From assembly GCF_009741445.1 (NCBI RefSeq), contig NZ_CP046507.1:1364001-1428000 (forward strand): a stretch of DNA of 64,000 bases. The letters are read 5' to 3'. Positions 11,606-18,691 of the stretch are shown here, piece after piece (position 1 is the first letter of the stretch; every line of letters begins with the position of its first letter). A model generated the notes under the pieces. That model saw only the letters and a list, made by a program, of their open reading frames with translations, had not been told where the DNA came from and made no database searches. Made by a program: the position numbers and the translations under genes. This DNA comes from Mycobacterium avium subsp. avium. Lineage in GTDB: Bacteria > Actinomycetota > Actinomycetes > Mycobacteriales > Mycobacteriaceae.

Positions 11606-13183
11606 GAGGCCGTCCCGTCGGTGGTGTTGATCTTGTAGGCCTCCAACGAGCGGGTCTCGACGGTGGGCAGATCGAGCACGAGTGCGTCGCCGGCGGGGCG
11701 GGGTTGTGGGGTGCCGGCGCCGGCGGCCAGGATCGAGCGCACGTCGGCAGCGCGGAACCGGCGAAACGCAACCGCCCGGCGCAGCGCGTCAATCAAAGCC
11801 TGTTCGCCGTGGGCGGCGCCAAGGCCGAGCAGAATGTCGAGTTCGGATTTCAGTCGGGTGTTGCCGATCGCAGCAGCACCGACGAGGAACTGCTGCGCTT
11901 CGGTTCCCAATGCGCAGAATCGTTTCTCTGCTTGGGTTTTTCGGGCGAGGACCACGCGAGGGTGCGGGTCTGGGTCCGTCGTAGTGTTCATCGAGGATGG
12001 ACACCTCACCTGGGCTGACGAGCTCGTGCTCGGCCACGATCACACCGGTCGCAGGTTCCAACAGGATCAGGGCGCCATGATCGACCACCACCGCCACGGT
12101 GGCACCGACGAGCCGCTGAGGCACCGAGTAACGAGCTGAGCCGTAACGGATGCACGAGAGGCCGTCGACCTTACGGCGCACCGACCCCGAGCCGATCGTC
12201 GGCCGCAGCGAGGGCAGCTCCCTCAAGACGGTGCGCTCGTCAACCAAGCGATCGTTGGGCACGGCGCAGATCTCCGAGTGGACCGTGGCATTGACCTCGG
12301 CGCACCATAGTTGCGCCTGGGCGTTGAGGGCACGTAGGTCGACCTGCTCACCGGCTAACGCAGCTTCGGTCAGCAGCGGCACCGCAAGGTCGTCCTGAGC
12401 GTAGCCACAGAGGTTCTCCACGATGCCCTTCGATTGCGGATCCGCACCGTGGCAGAAGTCCGGAACGAAGCCATAGTGGGACGCGAATCGCACATAATCC
12501 GGTGTTGGAACAACAACATTGGCGACGACACCACCTTTGAGGCAGCCCATCCGGTCGGCCAGGATCTTGGCCGGAACCCCACCGATCGCCTCGAGGGCTT
12601 CGGCGATCATCGCCAGCGTGGTCGAGGCTTTCTCGTCGGCGGCGAACCGCACAAACCGCCACCGCGAATAGGCCAGCACCGCGCAGAACACCATCAACCC
12701 CGGTGCAGCTTCGGCCCAATCCATCACCAGATAGTCACCGGGTGACCAGACCGCCGGACGGCGTTGATGCCGGTTAGCGTTGCGCCACAATACTTTCTGC
12801 TCGGCTACCAGGCGGCGGAAGTTACGGGCCGAGCCCTGATACCCGGCAGCTCGGGCGATCGGCAGCATCCGCTTCGCCGACATCTTGCCGTGTGATTTCT
12901 CGACTCGGGTGGCGACTAGATCGGTGAACGCGTCGAGGTTGCGTGGCCGTGGTTCCCGCGGGGGCGCGCCACCGGCCTCGGCCCGCTCGATGACCCGCTT
13001 GACCGTCTTGTGCGTAGTACCGCACAGCTCGGCCGCGCCGCGATACGACCCGACCTGGTGATACGCCGAAATGATGTTCATACGCTCCCTTGCAGACTTC
13101 AATAGAGCTCCCTGGGCGGTGATCAAGTGACAGTTGGCGCTATCACCGTCACCGCCCAGGCCCTCAGCTCCCGGAAAAGACAC
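11602..13183 (-). pseudogene. istA: IstA, IS21 transposase, broken by a +1 frameshift in an A-run
   Basis: DDE transposase of the IS21 family. The N-terminal part (frame from 13183) has a helix-turn-helix (GAAELCGTTHKTVKRV), and the catalytic core has Asp in YLVMDWAEAAP, Asp in ILADRMGCLK and Glu in SKGIVENLCGYAQ. At about 11937-11943 the frame is lost: after PRPK the ORF continues with NPSRETILR, while the expected C-terminus (KTQAEKRFCALG...) continues in another frame down to 11602. The minus strand reads CCG AAA AAC CCA; removing one A from the five-A run would restore a single frame of about 525 codons. The start is uncertain; a TTG near 13127 also fits. It could be genuine decay, a sequencing error in the homopolymer, or slippage-dependent expression. 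Confidence 0.85.
13111..13160. repeat. Perfect 12-bp inverted repeat inside the IS21 element, near the istA start
   Basis: CCTGGGCGGTGA (13111-13122) and TCACCGCCCAGG (13149-13160) are exact inverted copies separated by 26 bases. On the istA strand this forms a stable hairpin around the 5' end of istA. It may limit translation from outside transcripts or act as a regulatory site. Confidence 0.75.
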
Positions 13184-13202
13184 GACGAGCCCGCAAAGGA
13201 GT

Positions 13203-13269
13203 GGGGACTTCTACCTGGCCACCAGTGGGGACTTCCTACTGGCCACAGATGGGGACTTTCTCATGGCCA
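13203..13269. repeat. IS21 right-end transposase-binding repeats (three copies)
   Basis: Three 19-bp units of the form GGGGACTTNCTNNTGGCCA at 13203-13221, 13227-13245 and 13251-13269, with an exact 24-bp period. Two copies on one end and three on the other is a typical IS21 asymmetry. Confidence 0.85.
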
Positions 13270-13275
13270 TGGACA

Positions 13276-13280
13276 CCGGA
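13276..13280. repeat. Target-site duplication, right copy (CCGGA)
   Basis: Partner of the CCGGA at 10738-10742. Deleting the element plus one copy restores the codons for Ser-Pro-Glu-Asp-Ser in the interrupted gene. Confidence 0.9.
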
Positions 13281-13713
13281 GGACTCGCACGCCCTGCAGG
13301 AGTGGAAAGGAAACCCGGGGCTTCCGCTGCTGCGCTACATGATTGCCAACCGGATTCCCTTTGGCGTCGTGGAAGTGAAAAGCGCATGGACGAATTCCCG
13401 CGAATACGGCAATCGGGCCCTTTCCACCGTGCTGGCCCGCACCGCGTTGCCGACGATGACGCTGCTCGGTGCCCAGTTCGTCATGGCCACCGCGGCGGCG
13501 CACGTGCTCGAGCAGTGGCAGTCCTCCGGCGGTGTGGTGGCGTCTCGGGTGCCGGCGGCGGCCTATCCCAACGAGAACTACCGAACCAAGGTGATGTGGT
13601 GGGACCGCCGCACCCTCGCCGCCCATGCCGATCCGGCGCAATTCAAGTTGATGTGCGCCGAGAACACCGAAATCCTCAGCCGCCTATCGGCATAGGTTTC
13701 TGATGGCCTGCTG

Positions 13714-15579
13714 CTAGACCACGTGCTGGTTTTCGGGAGCGCCCCCGTCCGAGAACCTCATCGGTATAGCGCCTTTGATCAGAAGCGCTTCCATACCCGC
13801 GCTGTCGAGTGGGCGTGACAGCAGGAAGCCTTGTGCGCGATGGCAGCCCAGGCTGAGCAGCGTCTCGGCCGCTGCCACCGTTTCCACACCCTCGGCCACA
13901 ACGTCGAGCCCGAACGCGTCGGCGAGGGCCAGCGTGGAACGCACGATTGCCAGGTCACCGGGATTGGTATCGAGACTCTGGACGAAACCCTTGTCGATCT
14001 TGAGCGAGTCGACGGGCAGCGATTTGAGGTATGTCAGCACACTGTAACCGGTGCCGAAGTCATCGATGGCGATCTGCACTCCGATGTCCTTCAGCCCGAA
14101 CAACGTCTGACGCGTCGCGTCGATGTCTTGGACCACAACGCTTTCGGTGATCTCGAGGCACACGGTGCTCGGATCGAGGCCGAACTCGTCGAGGGTGGCC
14201 GCGACGGTGTCAACTATGCCGGCCGTGACCAGCTGGACGGGCGAGACGTTGATTCGCAGCACGGTTCCCTGTCCGACGCCGCGTGACCGCCACTGTCCGA
14301 ATTGCGCACACGCTGACCGCATGACCAGGCGGCCCAATTTGGCACCCAGGTTGATTGATTCAGCGACCTGGATGAACGAGTCAGGCATCAACAAGCCCAG
14401 AGTGGGGTGTTGCCAACGCGTTAGCGCCTCGATGCCGAGGATCTCGCCGGTACGCATGTCGAATTCCGGCAGGTAGTGCAAGACCAGCGCACCGCTGCCG
14501 CCGTCGATCATCCCTTCCAGGTACAGCTCGATGTCGTTGCGGATCGTGTCTATTGTCGACATCTCCGGGCGGAAGGTCGCGACGTTGTTGCCGCCGGCGG
14601 CCTTGGCCGATCGGGTGGCCTGGTCCACCCGGCGGAGCAAATCCGACGTGCTCTCGTCCCCCGGTATGCCGGCCGCGACGCCGATACTGACGGTGCGGCT
14701 GAGCATTTCATCGTCGATTGCGATCGGATGGTGAAGCCGCTCGTGCAATGAGTGCGCAAAACTTTCGGCCGCTTCGACATCCATCGGCGCAGCCGGCACG
14801 ACGCCGAACTCGTCGCCCCCGAAACGGGCGATGACGGACGGTATTTCGGTGGCTTCGCGGAGTAGCGCGGCGAAGGCGTCGATGAATCGGTCGCCGGCGT
14901 CTTGGCCGAGGCGGCCGTTGATGACTTTGAAGCGGTCGATCGCGAGGAACACGACTGGAACCGGGCCGGGCTGTCCCGGCGCCAGCCGCTTGTCGAGGTG
15001 CGCGATGAGCGCTCTGCGGTTCAGCAACCCGGTAAGTTCGTCATGCTCGGCAAGGTAGTGAATTTGCTCTTCGGCGACGACACGGGCTTGCAGCTGCGCA
15101 AAGAGTGCCGCGATCGCCTGTAACGCATTGAGTTCCTCGGATAGCCATTCGCGATCGCCGAACTTGACGAATCCCAGGGTCCCGGTGGTGACATCTCCGG
15201 ACAGCAGCGGAACGGCGGCCAGGGAGACCTCGGGGATTCCGGTGCCGTCTTCGATATTGCGTTGATAGTCGGCATTCGCCGGTTCGGGACGTAGAACATC
15301 GGGTTCTTTCATCGTCTCGACCCGCGCGAAGACAGAGTCGGCGTCGGCGAAATAGATCACCCCGAGAGGGTCGGGGTCCACGTTGCGCGGGGGCCATTCA
15401 GCAACGAGCACTGTCGCGCGGATGCTGTGATCGTTGTGCCGCAGAAACCCGAAATTAACGCCGAAGTGGCTGACGAGGTCGGCGAGCACCCGTTCGCTGA
15501 TCTGGGCGGCGTCTGCCGCGGTGGCCGCCATCAGTTCCGCGGCGGCAGCGGTGACCAGGTGGTCCAAGGTGCCCGACAT
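13714..15579 (-). CDS. GAF-GGDEF-EAL cyclic-di-GMP enzyme, Rv1354c homologue
   Basis: Bifunctional cyclic-di-GMP synthase/phosphodiesterase, 621 residues, cytosolic, no membrane segments. Residues 10-165 form a GAF-like sensor domain. The GGDEF domain (about 175-335) has the intact motif RFGGDEFG (GGDEF at 254-258) and a metal Asp in AIDRFK, but the place of the inhibitory RxxD site has no such motif. The EAL domain (about 345-600) keeps EAL (384-386), EITES and DDFGTGYS (506-513), and ends VVAEGVE...QGFLLSRP, so both activities look possible. It closely resembles M. tuberculosis Rv1354c as I remember it. It is last of three same-strand genes (TetR, E1-nitroreductase, this one), with a 109-bp gap upstream. 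Confidence 0.95.
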   Translation of the reverse strand: MSGTLDHLVTAAAAELMAATAADAAQISERVLADLVSHFGVNFGFLRHNDHSIRATVLVAEWPPRNVDPDPLGVIYFADADSVFARVETMKEPDVLRPEPANADYQRNIEDGTGIPEVSLAAVPLLSGDVTTGTLGFVKFGDREWLSEELNALQAIAALFAQLQARVVAEEQIHYLAEHDELTGLLNRRALIAHLDKRLAPGQPGPVPVVFLAIDRFKVINGRLGQDAGDRFIDAFAALLREATEIPSVIARFGGDEFGVVPAAPMDVEAAESFAHSLHERLHHPIAIDDEMLSRTVSIGVAAGIPGDESTSDLLRRVDQATRSAKAAGGNNVATFRPEMSTIDTIRNDIELYLEGMIDGGSGALVLHYLPEFDMRTGEILGIEALTRWQHPTLGLLMPDSFIQVAESINLGAKLGRLVMRSACAQFGQWRSRGVGQGTVLRINVSPVQLVTAGIVDTVAATLDEFGLDPSTVCLEITESVVVQDIDATRQTLFGLKDIGVQIAIDDFGTGYSVLTYLKSLPVDSLKIDKGFVQSLDTNPGDLAIVRSTLALADAFGLDVVAEGVETVAAAETLLSLGCHRAQGFLLSRPLDSAGMEALLIKGAIPMRFSDGGAPENQHVV

Positions 15580-15655
15580 TGCCCTTACCGTAGCCTCCTA
15601 CGACGGGCAAGGCAGGCATTGTGCGCCGCATCACGGGGATGGGTGCGTGACAGCC

Positions 15656-15667
15656 TTGGGATCCCAA
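15656..15667. promoter_or_regulatory. 12-bp perfect palindrome upstream of the GGDEF-EAL gene
   Basis: TTGGGATCCCAA lies in the 109-bp gap between the E1-nitroreductase gene and the GGDEF-EAL gene, 77 bp before the latter's start. It could be an operator for separate expression of the cyclic-di-GMP enzyme; no regulator is known. Confidence 0.35.
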
Positions 15668-15688
15668 AGCGGTGCCTTATACAACGGT

Positions 15689-17815
15689 TCAACTGAGCAC
15701 CCGGGCTCGATCGATGCTTCGCCGGCTCGCCACCGATGTCGGTGGTCCCGCGGTGAACCGGAGTAGGAGCACGGCTGACTCGTCTGCTGGAATGTCGACC
15801 AAACTGCGAAAATCGCGTTCCAATTGCATTAGCTCATCAGCGAACTGGAGCGAAAGTTCCTCGAACTCGGTTCGGGTGTGGGCGTACAGGAATACCGGCG
15901 AAACCGGCTGCACCGCGAGCCCCGCCCGCTGCGCGATGATCCAGACCAGTTCGACGGCCGCTCCGCCACGTGCGTAGTCTCGGAGGTCCTGGCCCGGCAC
16001 GGTGATCGCGGCCAGTGCAGAACTGGCTAGTAGCCGGTTGCGGATGTCGTCGCCCAGTGCGCTGCCCGCGTTCCACTCGGCGAGGTGCGCCATGATGTCC
16101 GTGCGTCGCAGAATATCCAGCATGGCCAAGTCGCCCGCATCGAGTTCGAGGCTGCGCACATCGATACCGGTGTCGGGATCGGCATCGCCGGGCCAGCGCA
16201 GTTCGGAGATCATCTCTTGGTGCAGTTGCGGTGTCAGGTAGCGAATGCGGTCGGATTCACCCAAAAGTATTGCTGCACGCCATATTTGGTCTTTCTGTGT
16301 GAGCAGACGCAGTTGCGCGCCTTCCCGTTGCGCTGCGGTGCTGAGGGCCTCGACGAGGGCGGGGTCGATCGCTTCTGGCTTTCCATGGTGCCGGTTGGTT
16401 TCGCGTTGCAGCATCGGTTGATAGAGCCGCGCCAGGCCGGGGTCGGTGCCGTCGGCCATTTCCAGGGTGGCGCGCAACAGTGAGCCATCGACCTGCTCCT
16501 CGAGTTTGACCGGTCCGAGAATGTGGTGGGCGGCCGCGGCGATTTTTGCGTTGAGCAGGGCAGCGCCCACCGCGACCGCACTGCCACGGAAGCCGACGTC
16601 CATGGTCGAAGTGTGTTGGGGGGCAATGTCGATGGTGACGTCGGCGGGTCCGGCTTGGACATGCCACGGCTGTACGTTTCCGCCGGACGGTGCACGAATC
16701 GCCGCGGCGGCGATGATCCCCGTCATCCCGGGCAGTTCCAGCGGGTCGTGATCGTCCACCAGTACGGGACCGTGCCGCGCTACGTGGGGCTCGTCGAGGT
16801 GATCGAACGCCGAGCCGATATCGATGCGAGTGCGGCCCGAGTGCAGCTTCTCGCCGAGTCCGATTCGACGCACGGCTTCGGCCAGCGCCGCCGCTCCCAG
16901 TACCACATCCGAGGCCAACTGCGGCCAGGTCGACAGCGTGCGGTCGACCTCGATCAGCGACGCCGCGCCGCGCGACGATAATTGTTCAGCTTCAAGGTAA
17001 CCGAGGATGTGTCGCACCTTTTCGCGGCTGGTCATGCTGGGAAGTAACTCAATGTCGAGATCGCCCATCAAGCCATGCAGGATCGGGCGCGCAGGTTCTT
17101 GATCGAAGCGTTCCACGTCGACCAACCCGCGATCGCTGGTGGCCATCAACACCGGAATCCGGCGGACGCGCGCGGCTTCCCGAAGGGCGGCCTTGATGTC
17201 CAGCGAATCGCACTCCTCGATGACGATGTCCAGCCCGTCAAGGAATGCGTCGACGTTGTCCAGAGCGAGTCCCGCGTCGAATATTTCGACGTCGATATAG
17301 GGATCGAGCTCGGCGATTCTCCGCGCGGCCACCCGTGCCTTGTTGAGGCCGAGGTCGAACACCGTTGCCGGCACCCGATTCAGGTTCGAAAGTTCGATGT
17401 GATCGAAGTCGGCCAGGCGGAGGCGACCACCCAGTCCCTGGGCGGCCAGGGTGTGTGCGATCACGTGCCCGACGCTCAGTCCCGCCACGCCGATACTCAG
17501 CGCGCCAAGCTTTTCCTGCTCTTGCGGCGTGATGTTGTGGCGGTTGCGGTCCAACCGGACCGCGCGGTATCCGCGCGGGCCCAGGACCGCCACGGCCGTG
17601 CGCCGCCAGGGGTAGTAAGCCCATCGGCCCGGCTCCGTAAGAAGCTCAGGCGGCGGGGCGGGACGAAGGCTGCCGAGGTTGGCCAACTGTGCATCGAGGC
17701 GGTCGATGAACTCAACGCACGGTTCGGCTCGCAGCCGCTGTAACGTCAACTCGTCGTTCGGCTCACCGATCTCGAGAAGTTGCGCGGCATAGGCGGTCAC
17801 GGCGGGCGCATCCAT
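15689..17815 (-). CDS. E1/ThiF-like adenylyltransferase fused to a nitroreductase domain, Rv1355c (MoeY) homologue
   Basis: A 708-residue two-domain enzyme. Residues about 100-330 are a Rossmann E1/ThiF domain with nucleotide loop GVAGLSVG (109-116) and DFDHIELSNLNR (136-147), the ATP and acceptor-contact signature. The usual GxGGxG is altered, and no CxxC zinc pairs or obvious catalytic Cys are seen. Residues about 370-650 resemble an FMN nitroreductase (IRAPSGGNVQPWHV). M. tuberculosis Rv1355c is named MoeY, but a molybdopterin role is doubtful because no moa/moe genes are nearby; the domain pair suggests activation of a carboxylate coupled to a redox step. A perfect hairpin lies right against its ATG. 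It sits between TetR and GGDEF-EAL genes on one strand. Confidence 0.87.
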   Translation of the reverse strand: MDAPAVTAYAAQLLEIGEPNDELTLQRLRAEPCVEFIDRLDAQLANLGSLRPAPPPELLTEPGRWAYYPWRRTAVAVLGPRGYRAVRLDRNRHNITPQEQEKLGALSIGVAGLSVGHVIAHTLAAQGLGGRLRLADFDHIELSNLNRVPATVFDLGLNKARVAARRIAELDPYIDVEIFDAGLALDNVDAFLDGLDIVIEECDSLDIKAALREAARVRRIPVLMATSDRGLVDVERFDQEPARPILHGLMGDLDIELLPSMTSREKVRHILGYLEAEQLSSRGAASLIEVDRTLSTWPQLASDVVLGAAALAEAVRRIGLGEKLHSGRTRIDIGSAFDHLDEPHVARHGPVLVDDHDPLELPGMTGIIAAAAIRAPSGGNVQPWHVQAGPADVTIDIAPQHTSTMDVGFRGSAVAVGAALLNAKIAAAAHHILGPVKLEEQVDGSLLRATLEMADGTDPGLARLYQPMLQRETNRHHGKPEAIDPALVEALSTAAQREGAQLRLLTQKDQIWRAAILLGESDRIRYLTPQLHQEMISELRWPGDADPDTGIDVRSLELDAGDLAMLDILRRTDIMAHLAEWNAGSALGDDIRNRLLASSALAAITVPGQDLRDYARGGAAVELVWIIAQRAGLAVQPVSPVFLYAHTRTEFEELSLQFADELMQLERDFRSLVDIPADESAVLLLRFTAGPPTSVASRRSIDRARVLS

Positions 17816-17835
17816 GGTGCTTCGTGTATAGCACC
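17816..17835 (-). promoter_or_regulatory. Hairpin or operator touching the E1-nitroreductase start codon
   Basis: GGTGCT-N8-AGCACC (17816-17835), six-base perfect arms, ends one base before the ATG at 17815. There is no room for a normal ribosome binding site unless it lies inside the stem, so the site may gate translation, mark a leaderless start, or be an operator for the neighbouring TetR protein. Confidence 0.4.
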
Positions 17836-17940
17836 TGGCCGGTGGGCCAGCGGCTCAAACGCAAACGCCCGGCCGAAAATGTGACGTCGGTCGGGTAGTG
17901 AGCGGCCTGCGCCAACTGCGGTGTGGCGACTGTCGATCGC

Positions 17941-18591
17941 TCACCGTGCGTTCGCGTCTCCGTACGGGTGCTGAGTGTCCTCGAGGAACATGCCGTGCCG
18001 GATGAGGCTGGTGACCGAGGCGTCCCAGCGCCGCAGCTGCTGCTCGGTGAAGAACGGTTTGCCCAGGTGGAGCTCGATGTACGGATGCAGAATTATGGCG
18101 CCGACGCGCAGGACGAGGATGTTGATCGCCGCCCAATCCGGGTCGAGGTCGAGCTGGGTGTTGCCCTGCGCCACGAATTGTTCGCCCTGGGTCGCACAGA
18201 TTCTCAGCAGCCCGTCGAAGATGACGGACCCGAGTGCACCGCCCTCGGCGAGCGCGCGCCCGAGATACATCACGACGTCGGGGCGTTCGGCCATCAGCGT
18301 GGTCAGCCGGTGACCGGCCTCGTTGAGCCCGTCCTCGGGAGGCTCGGGCAGCATGGTCGGCTTCAATGCCTCGTCCAACACCTGGAGCACGTACTGATCG
18401 ACCGCGGCCGTGAGCGCGGCCTTGGTGCGGAAGTGGTGCTGCACCAGCCCAATTGACACGTCTGCGGCCTCGGCGACCGCACGCAGCGGCGTGGCGGCGA
18501 TGCCGCGCACGGCAAAACAACTCAGTGCCGCGTCCCGAATCCGTTCCTTGGGCGACGGTTGTGGAGGAGGGGGAGGCTCGTACGGAAACAT
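17941..18591 (-). CDS. TetR-family transcriptional regulator (Rv1353c-like)
   Basis: A 216-residue DNA-binding repressor from ATG 18591 (MFPYEPPPP). Residues 15-62 are a typical TetR helix-turn-helix: RIRDAALSCFAVRGIAATPL, then VAEAADVSIGLVQHHF. The rest is a helical ligand-binding domain of unknown specificity, with hydrophobic stretches such as AINILVLRVGAIILHPY. The frame is open further upstream, but that extension overlaps the esterase gene and is low complexity. Two tandem palindromes lie 23-60 bp upstream of the start, which fits autoregulation. It leads a same-strand group with the E1-nitroreductase and cyclic-di-GMP genes, so those are likely targets; this is inference. Confidence 0.85.
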   Translation of the reverse strand: MFPYEPPPPPQPSPKERIRDAALSCFAVRGIAATPLRAVAEAADVSIGLVQHHFRTKAALTAAVDQYVLQVLDEALKPTMLPEPPEDGLNEAGHRLTTLMAERPDVVMYLGRALAEGGALGSVIFDGLLRICATQGEQFVAQGNTQLDLDPDWAAINILVLRVGAIILHPYIELHLGKPFFTEQQLRRWDASVTSLIRHGMFLEDTQHPYGDANAR

Positions 18592-18613
18592 TCGCGTGGG
18601 TTCCACGGTCCGA

Positions 18614-18650
18614 CGATATCGTCGTATCGACCGACGATATGCGCGTATCG
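18614..18650. promoter_or_regulatory. Two tandem CGATA-N6-TATCG operators upstream of tetR
   Basis: CGATA-TCGTCG-TATCG (18614-18629) and CGATA-TGCGCG-TATCG (18635-18650) are two inverted repeats with identical arms and spacing, repeated with a 21-bp period (two helical turns). Placement just upstream of the TetR start is that of an autoregulatory operator pair. The repeat is seen directly; binding by this TetR is inference. Confidence 0.7.
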
Positions 18651-18691
18651 GCGCGCGATTCTGCCGGGAAGTTTCTCCGACGCCACCGGCG

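Larger units (their letters stand above)
10743..13275. mobile_element. IS21-family insertion sequence (about 2.53 kb) with 5-bp target duplication
   Basis: The element starts TGTCAATGGCC and ends GGCCATGGACA, giving TG...CA tips. It is flanked by CCGGA on both sides (10738-10742 and 13276-13280), a direct 5-bp target duplication. Each end carries spaced copies of a 19-bp motif, TGGCCANNAGAAGTCCCC-like: two at the left (10749-10767, 10773-10790) and three at the right in inverse orientation (13203-13221, 13227-13245, 13251-13269), as expected for multiple transposase sites in IS21 elements. It encodes istA and istB on the minus strand, overlapping by four bases. The istA frame is broken, so this copy is probably not self-mobile. 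Confidence 0.93.
10438..13695 (+). pseudogene. GNAT/autoinducer-synthase-like protein gene, interrupted by an IS21-family element
   Basis: Two exons of one gene, 10438-10742 and 13281-13695, are split by the insertion element. Joining them across one copy of the CCGGA target duplication gives an unbroken 239-codon frame reading ...PLRSPEDSHALQEW... across the junction. The restored protein has a GNAT-like layout: FFAALDPQGRVVGGTRVVGP as adjacent strands, then GVVEVKSAW, a long helix, and LLGAQFVMATAAAHVLEQW, resembling LuxI-type or FeeM-type N-acyl transferases. This family call is by fold pattern only. A clear ribosome binding site precedes ATG 10438. The 5' piece can still yield about 102 native residues, then runs into the element. 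It is convergent with the cyclic-di-GMP gene (stops 18 bp apart). Confidence 0.8.

Noticed and set aside
11930..11950. Programmed -1 frameshift as the explanation of the istA break
   Set aside because: The shift needed is +1, not the -1 expected at an A AAA AAC-like site; simple insertion of one A explains it better.
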